From contig JBJEKU010000099.1 in assembly GCA_051878795.1 (NCBI GenBank), forward strand, positions 1-35,925: a DNA stretch of 35,925 nt. Reading direction: 5' to 3'. The stretch's first letter is position 1. Each line of letters starts with the position of its first letter. The notes below the pieces were generated by a model. The model was not told where the DNA came from and did not search any database. It saw nothing but the letters and a program-made list of their open reading frames with translations. Source of the DNA: W1P20-047 sp051878795. Its GTDB lineage: Bacteria; Actinomycetota; Coriobacteriia; Coriobacteriales; Eggerthellaceae. The position numbers were made by a program, and so were the translations under genes. Of this stretch, positions 14,938 through 24,157 are shown piece by piece.

Positions 14938-15040
14938 TGTTTCCTCCGGTTGTTCGAGGAGTGATTACTTTTCATGAAATCGCGTTTTCGTAAAGAAAGC
15001 GCAACCGTTTCATTGTACATGACCCCAAGGGACGCGCATA

Positions 15041-15070
15041 CAAAGAAAACGGGACCCGAAGGCCCCGTTT
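15041..15070 (-). terminator. Terminator of pyrH with a UUCG loop
   Basis: On the minus strand AAACGGGGCC-TTCG-GGTCCCGTTT is followed by TCTTTGT. The stem has 10 pairs with one G-U and the stable UUCG tetraloop. Its 3' arm is the same GGGTCCCGTT-type sequence used at 15902 and 17726. Confidence 0.85.
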
Positions 15071-15078
15071 GGAAAACG

Positions 15079-15795
15079 CTATTCGACAGTAGTGCCCACG
15101 TTCTCGCCCTTGAGAACCCGGCTGATGTTGCCGTTCACAGTAAGGTCGAATACCAGGATCGGCATCTTGTTGTCCATGCAAAGCGAGGTCGCGGTCGAAT
15201 CCATGACATGGAGCCCCTTCGCGAGGACGTCGATATAGGAAATGCGGTCGTAGCGCTTCGCGTCGGGATTCTTCACGGGATCGCAATCGTAAACACCATC
15301 GACCTTAGTCGCCTTCATCAGGCATTCTGCGCCGATTTCCAAGGCACGCAGTGCAGCGGTGGTGTCGGTGGTGAAGTAAGGATTGCCGGTACCTGCAGCA
15401 AAGATTACGACACGACCCTTTTCCAGATGGCGGATAGCACGACGGCGGATATAGGTTTCGGCAACCTGGCGCATTTCGATTGCGCTCATCACGCGAGTGG
15501 GGATGCCCGCACGCTCGAAGCCATCCTGCAGGGCAAGGGCATTCATGCAAGTCGCGAGCATTCCGATGTAGTCTGCCTGGGAACGATCCATGCCCTCGGC
15601 GGAACCCGCCATGCCGCGGAAGATGTTGCCACCGCCGACGGTAACGGCAACCTCGATGCCGTCGTCGACGATCTGCTTCATCTGGGCAGCCAGATCCTCT
15701 ACCACCTTGGGATCGATTCCGTAACCGGCATCGCCCATCAGAGCCTCGCCGGAAAGCTTGAGCAGAACTCGCTTATATCTGTAGTCGTTAGACAT
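15079..15795 (-). CDS. pyrH: UMP kinase
   Basis: Phosphorylates UMP to UDP; a hexameric member of the amino-acid kinase family, distinct from eukaryotic UMP/CMP kinases. The protein has 238 residues. KRVLLKLSGEALMGD begins the fold, VTVGGGNIFRG forms the phosphate-binding loop, DYIGMLATCMNALALQD is the family's conserved helix, and GTGNPYFTTDTTAALRALEIGAE is the UMP/acceptor region. GGGAGG precedes the start. It follows htrA on the same strand behind that gene's terminator. Confidence 0.97.
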   Translation of the reverse strand: MSNDYRYKRVLLKLSGEALMGDAGYGIDPKVVEDLAAQMKQIVDDGIEVAVTVGGGNIFRGMAGSAEGMDRSQADYIGMLATCMNALALQDGFERAGIPTRVMSAIEMRQVAETYIRRRAIRHLEKGRVVIFAAGTGNPYFTTDTTAALRALEIGAECLMKATKVDGVYDCDPVKNPDAKRYDRISYIDVLAKGLHVMDSTATSLCMDNKMPILVFDLTVNGNISRVLKGENVGTTVE

Positions 15796-15884
15796 ACGCC
15801 TCCCGTCCTCTTATTCCATTTCGTCTCATCTTACTAAAAAGCAGGGGGAAGTCCCCAGATGGAAGGGGCATTAACCCCCATTTC

Positions 15885-15930
15885 ATCGAATGAGCAAAGC
15901 AGAAACGGGACCCATGCCGGATCCCGTTTC
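15885..15930 (-). terminator. Terminator of the HtrA-like protease gene
   Basis: On the minus strand GAAACGGGA (from 15930) pairs with TCCCGTTTC (ending 15902), a perfect 9-bp stem with further GG/CC pairs inside, then TGCTTTGCTCATT. It starts nine bases after the stop codon. The GGGTCCCGTTT 3' arm is shared with two neighbouring terminators. Confidence 0.75.
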
Positions 15931-15939
15931 GTCTGAATG

Positions 15940-17190
15940 CTATTCGATGCCATCGCTTCCCAAGGTCGCGCTCACGGTTTCGGTCTTGCCGTTGCGCACC
16001 AGGGTGATATCCACTTTGTCGCCGATCTGATAGGTCCTGATCGCCCCCACCAAATCGGTGCTGCTGGCGATTTGGGTATCGCCCACCGCGATGATGATAT
16101 CGCCCTCGCGGATACCGGCCTTATCCGCACCGCTGTCTTCCATGACCGCGGAAACATATGCGCCTTCCTTGACCGACCACCCATAACGATTCGCAACGTC
16201 GGAAGTCACAGTCGCGCAGGAGACTCCCAATGATGCATGGGTGGGTTCTTCGCCGTCGATGATCTGCTGGGCGATGCTGATCGCATAATTCGAGGGAATC
16301 GCGAAGCCGACGCCTGCATAGTTACCGGAAGAGGACTCGATAACCGCATTGATGCCGACCAACCTGCCCTCGGAATCGACCAGGGCACCACCGGAATTAC
16401 CGGGATTGATCGCAGCATCGGTCTGGATCATCTGCGAGTACACGGACGTGGAGGATTCGCCGCCGAAGCCATCGCTGGAATCCTGGACGGTAATGGTCCT
16501 GGAGGTTGCAGAAACAATGCCCGTGGAAACCGACTGCTCCAAACCGAAGGGGCTTCCCAACGCCATGACCCACTGACCTGCCACCAGCTGGTCGGAATCG
16601 CCCAGCTCGATAGCGGTCAGGCCGTCAGCATCTACCTTCACAACAGCCAGGTCGGTGGTGGGATCGGTTCCGACCACCTCGCCTTCGTATTCCTGGCCAT
16701 CGACGGTGACCTTCAGGGCGGACGCGCCTTCCACGACGTGATTATTAGTGACGATATAACCGTCTTCGGAAATCACCACGCCGCTTCCCAGGCCGGTGTA
16801 GACCAGGGAATCAGAACTCTGCCTGAACATTCCCATGGTTCCGCCATTGGATGAATAGACGTCGATCGCCGCAACAGAAGGCAGGCACTTCTGCGCAACC
16901 GCCTCGGCACGATCCGTGTCTTCGGAAATATCGATCGACGAGCCCGAACCGCCGATCACAGTCGAACTGCCGCCTGACCCCTTGAAAGCGCCGGATACGC
17001 TGAATGCCAAGATGCATGCGAGAAGCGCCCCGAGGAAACCGGCAGCGAAGGTCTTTACCATACTCGAACCCCCTGCTTTCTTCTTAGGCTTCCGGACAGG
17101 GCCGCCCGCTTGACCGGTGTTCGCGAATCTTTCCCCCGAATACCCATCGGGAGGAATAGGGTTGTTCACTTGTCTATCGACCATTCTCAT
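15940..17190 (-). CDS. HtrA/DegP-like serine protease, membrane-anchored
   Basis: About 416 residues. Residues 1-45 are cytoplasmic and polar (Pro/Gly/Lys-rich, ending RKPKKKAGGSS). One membrane segment, about 46-68, is followed by a Gly/Ser linker. The trypsin-like domain has the triad H151 (TNNHVVEGA), D180 (TTDLAVVKV) and S266 (INPGNSGGALV). One C-terminal PDZ domain spans about 325-415 (AGIREGDIIIAVGD). The protease acts outside the membrane in protein quality control. The start is the ATG at 17190 with AAGGA just upstream; ATG 17184 is equally well spaced and would shorten it by two residues. The architecture is that of actinobacterial and Firmicute HtrA proteins. Confidence 0.92.
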   Translation of the reverse strand: MRMVDRQVNNPIPPDGYSGERFANTGQAGGPVRKPKKKAGGSSMVKTFAAGFLGALLACILAFSVSGAFKGSGGSSTVIGGSGSSIDISEDTDRAEAVAQKCLPSVAAIDVYSSNGGTMGMFRQSSDSLVYTGLGSGVVISEDGYIVTNNHVVEGASALKVTVDGQEYEGEVVGTDPTTDLAVVKVDADGLTAIELGDSDQLVAGQWVMALGSPFGLEQSVSTGIVSATSRTITVQDSSDGFGGESSTSVYSQMIQTDAAINPGNSGGALVDSEGRLVGINAVIESSSGNYAGVGFAIPSNYAISIAQQIIDGEEPTHASLGVSCATVTSDVANRYGWSVKEGAYVSAVMEDSGADKAGIREGDIIIAVGDTQIASSTDLVGAIRTYQIGDKVDITLVRNGKTETVSATLGSDGIE

Positions 17191-17450
17191 CAATCCTTCG
17201 CTCTATCGTCGAATCGGATACCCATGCCGGAACGCATGCGGCGATTCCAGCCATCCGGTTTTCAGACCGGAGCCCCCTTTCCATGAAGCAAGGACCAAAA
17301 CGGATAGTTTCCCCAGGTCACCTGCTATGCCGCGAATCTACCACGCGAAATAGCCCTCGCTCGGCAAAGTTACGGCGATGTAATCTTCGCGCAAGCAAAG
17401 CTCCATCTTTCAAGTACAATTGGCAAGGTGCCAATGGAAAGGAGACGCCA
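17191..17450. other. Divergent intergenic region between htrA and acpP
   Basis: A 260-base region from which both genes are transcribed outward. It holds a small inverted repeat TCCGGT-N6-ACCGGA (17254-17271) and the acpP promoter/operator candidate at 17415-17435. No gene is supported; a frame open upstream of acpP lacks a ribosome site. Confidence 0.5.
17415..17435 (+). promoter_or_regulatory. Candidate acpP -10 box and overlapping operator
   Basis: TACAAT (17415-17420) is a good -10 box, though no good -35 lies upstream. Overlapping its end is the perfect inverted repeat ATTGGC-AAGGT-GCCAAT (17419-17435), placed where a bound repressor would block transcription start. Confidence 0.4.
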
Positions 17451-17669
17451 ATGTCCACTCTTGAAACCATCAAATCCGTCCTGCAGGAAAACCTGGATAT
17501 CGACCCTGAAACCGTCAACGGGGATTCCACCTTCGATTCTCTGGGCATCGATTCCCTGGACATGGTCGAACTGATCTGCGATCTGGAAGAACGCCTGGAA
17601 GTAGATTTGGGAGAGCCCGAAGGCATCGAGACCCTGGGCGATTTCGTAAACTATATCGAAGGACTGTAA
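17451..17669 (+). CDS. acpP: Acyl carrier protein
   Basis: A 72-residue acidic four-helix protein that carries fatty-acyl chains on 4'-phosphopantetheine. The attachment serine is S35 in the G-I-D-S-L-D-M-V-E-L motif. The start is set by AAAGGAG six bases before ATG 17451; upstream codons in the frame do not resemble an ACP. It stands alone, not beside other fatty-acid synthesis genes, between htrA and aspS, and is closed by the terminator at 17703. It could serve fatty-acid synthesis or a dedicated pathway; its standard size and composition favour the former. Confidence 0.93.
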   Translation: MSTLETIKSVLQENLDIDPETVNGDSTFDSLGIDSLDMVELICDLEERLEVDLGEPEGIETLGDFVNYIEGL

Positions 17670-17702
17670 GCCCGAAGGCTTCGCTTTACCAAGCTCTGCA
17701 AG

Positions 17703-17740
17703 AACGGGACCCTTGGATCTTCCAGGGGTCCCGTTGTTTT
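17703..17740 (+). terminator. Terminator of acpP
   Basis: AACGGGACCC (17703-17712) and GGGTCCCGTT (17726-17735) form a perfect 10-bp stem, with partial pairing inside, followed by GTTTT. Confidence 0.88.
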
Positions 17741-17775
17741 GCCGGCCCATTGGCCGATTCCACCCGTCAGACGCC

Positions 17776-17813
17776 TGGATAGAAGAAGATGCCGGCGCAA
17801 TGCCGGCATCTTC
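17776..17813 (-). terminator. Terminator of aspS
   Basis: GAAGATGCCGGC (17785-17796) and GCCGGCATCTTC (17802-17813) form a perfect 12-bp stem with a 5-base loop. On the minus strand it is followed by TTCTATCC, 30 bases after the aspS stop. Confidence 0.8.
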
Positions 17814-17842
17814 AGTACGTCTGGTTCGGAAGCGCTTATGCG

Positions 17843-19621
<1,779 letters not shown>

Positions 19622-19836
19622 ATCGCCTTTGCTCCTTGCATTGGAACCACTACTGCCCAGTCGGGCAGGCTTTCTCGTACCATACCCGGCATGCACCGGG
19701 AAAGGCGCGCAGCCGCAATAGCCACGAGCCTAGTTTGCCGGCGCAAAGCAACCGGCCGCATAACCGCATCATTGTACTTCATGGAACCCGCACGCTGAAC
19801 ACCCTTCGGGGCTCTTCATCCAAAAAGCTCTCGCTT

Positions 19837-19845
19837 TGCTAGAAT
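19837..19845 (+). promoter_or_regulatory. Extended -10 promoter of the SAM methyltransferase gene
   Basis: TG-C-TAGAAT, an extended -10 element with no recognisable -35. The predicted start point, about seven bases on, falls at the ATG at 19852. There is no ribosome site before that ATG, so the mRNA is probably leaderless. Confidence 0.5.
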
Positions 19846-19851
19846 GAGCGC

Positions 19852-20652
19852 ATGGAAGACCAGCTGTTTCATAACCTCTGCGACCTCAACACGCGTTTCT
19901 ACAGGAAAACCGCCGAATCGTTCTCATCTACCAGGCAGAGCGCCTGGCAAGGTTGGGAACACCTGGCAGATATCGTCGAGGGCCGCCTCGCGACAAGCAG
20001 GGCATCGCAGACGGAAGGCGCCGAAGCGCGGACCTGCGGCTCTCTGCACGTGGTCGACCTGGCATGCGGGAACCTGCGCTTCGAAACCTTCCTGGAAAGC
20101 CGCCTTCCCGATGCACTCCTCGCATTCACCGTCGTGGACAACTGCGACGGTTTCCCCTGCACGCCCGTGGAAAGCCCCTGCAAGTTCGTACGGGCAGACC
20201 TGGTGGAATGGCTGCGCAACGAAGACGGGGCCGGCTTTCCGCCCATGCCGAAGGCCGACCTTGCAGTCAGCTTCGGATTCATGCACCACATTCCCGGCAA
20301 GGATACACGGACGGTGTTCCTGCAGCTCATGGCGAACCTGCTCGCACCCGGCGGCATCGGGGCGGTTTCCTTGTGGGATTTCGCCCAAGACCCCAAGATG
20401 GCAGCGAAGGCCGAAGCAAGCACCGCACGGGCGGAAACAGCGCTCTCCCTTCCCGATCTTGAAGAAGGCGACTACATCCTGGGCTGGCAAAACGACGCGG
20501 AGGCCTTCCGTTACTGCCACAGCTTCAGCCCCGCAGAGATCGATGGGCTCGAACGCGCGCTCCCGCCGCACACCCGCACGATCGGGCGCTTCCGCGCAGA
20601 TGGACGGACCGGCACGCTCAATACCTACCTGGTCTTCGAACGCAAGGGGTAG
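19852..20652 (+). CDS. Class I SAM-dependent methyltransferase of unknown substrate
   Basis: A 266-residue soluble protein. Motif I is V67-V-D-L-A-C-G-N74, followed by VVDNCDG (end of strand 2), the AVSFGFMHHIPG block that is typical of methyltransf_11/12-like folds, and a LLAPGGIGAVSLWDF post-motif. The N-terminal 60 residues (FHNLCDLNTRFYRKTAESFSSTR) resemble the helical cap of class I small-molecule methyltransferases. No substrate can be assigned. It appears to be transcribed alone from an extended -10 promoter and translated without a leader. The NAD(P)HX epimerase gene lies 177 bases downstream. Confidence 0.85.
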   Translation: MEDQLFHNLCDLNTRFYRKTAESFSSTRQSAWQGWEHLADIVEGRLATSRASQTEGAEARTCGSLHVVDLACGNLRFETFLESRLPDALLAFTVVDNCDGFPCTPVESPCKFVRADLVEWLRNEDGAGFPPMPKADLAVSFGFMHHIPGKDTRTVFLQLMANLLAPGGIGAVSLWDFAQDPKMAAKAEASTARAETALSLPDLEEGDYILGWQNDAEAFRYCHSFSPAEIDGLERALPPHTRTIGRFRADGRTGTLNTYLVFERKG

Positions 20653-20829
20653 GCAGGGTCGCTCCCAAGACCCGGAACAACCGGAGAGTTTGGAGGTCGC
20701 GTCTTCGAAAAAAGGTGACGGGCAGGACGCGCAGGAATACACTTTCAAACGAGTAGTGAACACTCCCTGGAACCAGGGATGAAGCGCCCTTCTGCACCTG
20801 TGGCGCTCTTCCCCATGAAAGGAGCCGCC

Positions 20830-21498
20830 ATGAGGCTTTCATCCCCCGCAACCGCGCAATCGCCTACTCTCGACGTTGCGAAGGTCATCGAATTGGAAAA
20901 GAACATCGAAGCTGCGGGCACCCCGTTGTCGAAGCTCATGGATCAGGCGGGTGCGGCGCTTGCCGAGCTGATCGCCGACCGCTGCGAGCCGGAAAGCCGC
21001 ATCCTCGTGGTCTGCGGATCGGGCAACAACGGAGGCGACGGCTGGGTTGCCGCACGCCTGCTCGAAGAGCAGGGCTTCCGCGTTGCCATCGCTACGCCTA
21101 AACCTGCCGAAGAAATCGCAGCACAACCCGCACGCGATGCCGCATTGCGCACCGCAGGGGGCTTCCGGGGCAAGATCGTCGTCGCGCAGGAGAGCATCCC
21201 CGAAAACGCGCTCGAAGGGAATGCCGCCGTGGTGGACTGCATCCTGGGCACGGGCTTCGACCACGACCGGGTGAAGGAACCCTTCGCCACCTGGATCGCC
21301 CAGATGAACGCGGCATCGGGCGCGAAGATCGCCTGCGATACCCCGAGCGGCCTTTCCGCCCAGACGGGCAAGGCGGCATCGGTTTGCTTCAAGGCGGATA
21401 CCACCATCACCATGCTCGCCGTGAAAACCGGGCTTGCCACCCCTGATGCCGCCCCCTTCACCGGCGAGCTTTTCCTGGCACCGCTCGAAGGGCGCTAG
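20830..21498 (+). CDS. nnrE: NAD(P)H-hydrate epimerase (YjeF_N domain only)
   Basis: Epimerises R- and S-NAD(P)HX, the damaged hydrated cofactors, so a dehydratase can repair them. The protein has 222 residues, with the phosphate-binding motif G63-S-G-N-N-G-G-D-G71, then VDCILGTGF and the substrate motif ACDTPSGLSAQTG. Only the YjeF_N domain is present; the C-terminal dehydratase domain fused in many bacteria is missing and must be encoded elsewhere if it is present at all. The start is placed at 20830 because AAAGGAG lies five bases before it; ATGs at 20779 and 20815 lack a ribosome site. It ends in a strong terminator at 21539. Confidence 0.9.
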   Translation: MRLSSPATAQSPTLDVAKVIELEKNIEAAGTPLSKLMDQAGAALAELIADRCEPESRILVVCGSGNNGGDGWVAARLLEEQGFRVAIATPKPAEEIAAQPARDAALRTAGGFRGKIVVAQESIPENALEGNAAVVDCILGTGFDHDRVKEPFATWIAQMNAASGAKIACDTPSGLSAQTGKAASVCFKADTTITMLAVKTGLATPDAAPFTGELFLAPLEGR

Positions 21499-21538
21499 GC
21501 GGGCGCAAGGACGACCCATTGCATCCCGAATACAACAC

Positions 21539-21571
21539 GAAGGGCATCCCAACGGATGCCCTTCTTTCTTG
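21539..21571 (+). terminator. Terminator of the NAD(P)HX epimerase gene
   Basis: GAAGGGCATCC (21539-21549) and GGATGCCCTTC (21554-21564) form a perfect 11-bp stem with a CAAC loop, followed by TTTCTTG. The hisS gene converges from the right. Confidence 0.9.
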
Positions 21572-21604
21572 TTTGACTCGGAAGCCCGCCCTGCAGACGA
21601 AACC

Positions 21605-22918
21605 TTATGCAAGCATGTCCTTCACGACATCGACGAGACCGTCGAGCGCCACCATGGATTCCTCGTGGCTTGCCATGTCGCGGACCTTGACCTTGCCTTC
21701 GGCCAGCTCGTCGGGGCCCAAAATGGCGACCAGGCGGGAGCCCAGCTTATCCGCCAGCTTGAACTGGCTCTTCAGACTGCGGGACTGGTGATCGAAGTCG
21801 CAGCGCACGCCCGCATCGCGCACTTCCTGGGCGATCCCGAAGGCACGTGCACGCACTTCATCGTTCACGCAGGCGATGAACAGGTCGCACGCAGAAACTT
21901 TGGGCATCTCGTAGCCGGCAGCCTTCAGCGCAAGCAGGCAGCGCTCGTAACCCAGGGCGAAGCCGAAGCCGGGCGTTGCCGCGCCGCCGATTTCCTGCAT
22001 CAGCTTGTCGTAACGGCCGCCGCCGCCGATGGCGTTCTGGTTGTTGTTGGCATCGACGGTCTGCACTTCGAACACGGTGCGGGTGTAGTAATCCAAACCG
22101 CGCACCAGCTTGTAGTCTTCCACGTATTCCAAGCCCGCCGAATCCAGGTAATCCTTCACGATCCGGTAGTGGGACTTGCAGTCGTCGCACAGGGCATCGG
22201 AAATGCGCGGTGCGGATTCCATGACCTTGCGGCAGACATCGTTCTTGCAATCGAAGGCGCGCAGCGGGTTGATCTCCGCACGGCGCAGGCAATCCTCGCA
22301 CATGCAATCGGCATGCTCCATGATGTAGGCCTTCACCGAATCTCGGTATGCGGGACGGCACTTCTCGCAGCCCATGGAATTGACCAGCAGCTTGATGCTT
22401 TCAGAAGGGATGCCCAGCTCGCGGTAGAAGCGCATGAGCATGATGATGCCCTCGGCGTCGACGCTCGGATCATCTGCACCCAGGCACTCGATGCCGATCT
22501 GGTTGAACTGCCTCTGGCGCCCTTCCTGCGGACGCTCGGCGCGGAACATGGGGCCCGCGTACATGAGCTTCACGGGGGCGGCACCCTGGGCGACCAGGTT
22601 GTATTCGGCCACCGCACGCACCACACCGGCGGTTCCCTCAGGACGCAGGGCCAGGCGGCTCTTGCTCTTCACGTGGCCACCCGAGGTGAGGATGTTCAGG
22701 TTCTCGTCGGAAAGCGCCTGGAACATTTCCTTGGATACCACATCGGTCGCCTCGCCGATGCCACGCACGAACAGCTCGTGCTTTTCCAGCACGGGCGTCA
22801 CGATGGGCTGGTAGCCGTAACGGCCGAACACGTCGGCCGCGGTTTCCTGGAATGCCATCCAGAATGCTGCCTCTTCGGGCAGCATGTCCTTGGTTCCCAC
22901 GGGTTTGGTAATGGCCAT
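21605..22918 (-). CDS. hisS: Histidyl-tRNA synthetase
   Basis: Charges tRNA-His. The protein has 437 residues from ATG 22918, which has GAGGAAG nine bases upstream; a TTG at 22927 is too close to it. KPVGTKDMLPEEAAFW begins the family, LRPEGTAGVVRAV is motif 2 nearby, RQRQFNQIGIECLG follows, and LVRGLDYYTRTVFEV is the histidine-specific motif 1. The insertion domain is cysteine-rich (CEKC, C-x-C-x-x-C, C-x-x-x-x-C, C-x-x-C within about 90 residues), as in many clostridial and actinobacterial HisRS, possibly binding zinc. Confidence 0.96.
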   Translation of the reverse strand: MAITKPVGTKDMLPEEAAFWMAFQETAADVFGRYGYQPIVTPVLEKHELFVRGIGEATDVVSKEMFQALSDENLNILTSGGHVKSKSRLALRPEGTAGVVRAVAEYNLVAQGAAPVKLMYAGPMFRAERPQEGRQRQFNQIGIECLGADDPSVDAEGIIMLMRFYRELGIPSESIKLLVNSMGCEKCRPAYRDSVKAYIMEHADCMCEDCLRRAEINPLRAFDCKNDVCRKVMESAPRISDALCDDCKSHYRIVKDYLDSAGLEYVEDYKLVRGLDYYTRTVFEVQTVDANNNQNAIGGGGRYDKLMQEIGGAATPGFGFALGYERCLLALKAAGYEMPKVSACDLFIACVNDEVRARAFGIAQEVRDAGVRCDFDHQSRSLKSQFKLADKLGSRLVAILGPDELAEGKVKVRDMASHEESMVALDGLVDVVKDMLA

Positions 22919-22996
22919 GTTGATCAACTTCCTCGTATGGTCAGCCGCTCACGGGCGGACGGAAAACACCGGAAAGCGCATCTGCGCAACTGCAAG

Positions 22997-23005
22997 ATAA
23001 TATCA
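22997..23005 (-). promoter_or_regulatory. Candidate extended -10 promoter of hisS
   Basis: On the minus strand TG-A-TATTAT (23005 down to 22997) lies directly after the end of the J-domain gene and about 80 bases before the hisS ATG. No clear -35 is seen. Confidence 0.4.
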
Positions 23006-23014
23006 CAGAGCCGG

Positions 23015-24001
23015 CTAGGACTTCGCCTCCCGGGCATCGCGACAGACCTCCCTATAGGCCTTGAAGAATGAGCGCAGCACCGCGATATCGTAGACGACGG
23101 CAGCTACCGCAAGAACGATCGCAAGGGGGAGCATCCTCATGAGGAAGGCCGCAAGCCCGCCGAAGACCCCCGCGAGAACACGCACCAGCACTAAGGCGAC
23201 GGGAACCAGAAAGCCGATTCCCACCATCTTGGCACAACCCGATATCTTCCTGAAATGCTCGACCGCTTTCTCGATAAGCACGAACACGCCCGTCGCGATC
23301 ACGTACGCGGCGATTCCCACGGCAGGGGCGCTCGAGGCATACGCGCCCAGCAGCGCGAGCTTCGCTGCCACGAAGGCAAGCATGAGCAGCAGGGTCCTGC
23401 GCTTCTTCTTGAGCACGGCCTCGGGCCCTTCGTCCTCCTTGCGGCCGAATGCCGACGAGAAAGGGTCGAAGGGGCTGCCCGCCCCGGCCGCAGAGCGTCC
23501 ACCCGTGCCGGTACCGCCTCCGCCGCCGGCACCCGTGCTCCAGACGAAATCGAAAGGAGAGCCCGCAAAGGGATTGCCCTGCCCCGATTGCTGCCCGCGG
23601 CTTCCATCCCAGCTGGTCCACACGAAATCGAAGGGGAATCCTTCGAAGGGGTTCGCCTGGCCGAAGGGATTCGCCTGGCCGCCCGTCCCCGGACGGTATT
23701 GCGCATAGGGGTTGCCGTACCCGGCGAAGGGATTGGAATACGGATTGCCGTAGGGCCCCGAATACGGGCCGTACCCGGCACCGGTGCGCGGGCCGTATTC
23801 AGGATCCCAGCGCTTGTTCACCAGCACGTCGCGCGCCTCGTTGATGAGCTTGGTCTGCTCTTCGGCAGCTGCCTTCTTTGCGGGGTCGGTGAAGCGATCA
23901 GGGTGGTTTTCCCTGATCTTCTTGCGATGGGCCTGCTTGATATCCTCTTCGGTATACGGAGAGGATAGTCCCAGTATCTTCAATGCCTCGGATTTCTTCA
24001 T
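23015..24001 (-). CDS. J-domain membrane protein with Asn-Pro-Phe-rich linker
   Basis: 328 residues. Residues 1-65 form a DnaJ J-domain with the H33-P-D35 motif between two helices, so it should stimulate an Hsp70 (DnaK). Residues 70-185 are a Gly/Asn/Pro-rich low-complexity linker with four NPF and two NPY triplets and a repeated PFDFVW block (123-128, 149-154). Residues 203-308 hold about four membrane segments, and the C-terminus is basic and probably cytoplasmic. There is no zinc-finger or C-terminal substrate domain as in DnaJ. The start is placed at ATG 24001, where the J-domain begins; a TATAGT box at 24014-24009 suggests a leaderless mRNA. It is divergent from an ATP-grasp membrane protein with similar NPF triplets. 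Confidence 0.88.
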   Translation of the reverse strand: MKKSEALKILGLSSPYTEEDIKQAHRKKIRENHPDRFTDPAKKAAAEEQTKLINEARDVLVNKRWDPEYGPRTGAGYGPYSGPYGNPYSNPFAGYGNPYAQYRPGTGGQANPFGQANPFEGFPFDFVWTSWDGSRGQQSGQGNPFAGSPFDFVWSTGAGGGGGTGTGGRSAAGAGSPFDPFSSAFGRKEDEGPEAVLKKKRRTLLLMLAFVAAKLALLGAYASSAPAVGIAAYVIATGVFVLIEKAVEHFRKISGCAKMVGIGFLVPVALVLVRVLAGVFGGLAAFLMRMLPLAIVLAVAAVVYDIAVLRSFFKAYREVCRDAREAKS

Positions 24002-24008
24002 ACCCTGC

Positions 24009-24014
24009 ACTATA
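24009..24014 (-). promoter_or_regulatory. Candidate -10 box of the J-domain gene
   Basis: TATAGT on the minus strand ends eight bases before the ATG at 24001, so the predicted transcript start coincides with or closely precedes the start codon. No convincing ribosome site or -35 is present. Confidence 0.35.
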
Positions 24015-24087
24015 GGGCCTGGCGGGCTGAGTCCGGGCGCCATTCGGCCAAGCTGCGCCAACTCGTCACATTCGCGTAACGCATCGC

Positions 24088-24113
24088 TTGACAAATGGGG
24101 GCATCGCTATAAT
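24088..24113 (+). promoter_or_regulatory. Candidate promoter of the ATP-grasp gene
   Basis: A consensus TTGACA (24088-24093) and a consensus TATAAT (24108-24113) are separated by only 14 bases, three less than ideal. The perfect -10 makes a promoter likely; the short spacing could mean a weak or regulated one. Confidence 0.5.
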
Positions 24114-24157
24114 TGCATGATGCAACCTAATCGGAAGAACGCCCGAAAGAAGGCCCC

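Noticed and set aside
17283..17450. N-terminal extension of the acyl carrier protein
   Set aside because: The added residues are unlike any ACP, and AAAGGAG fixes the start at 17451.
19622..19800. T-box or other tRNA-sensing leader before aspS
   Set aside because: Two short hairpins exist, but the conserved T-box sequence and an antiterminator/terminator pair are absent.
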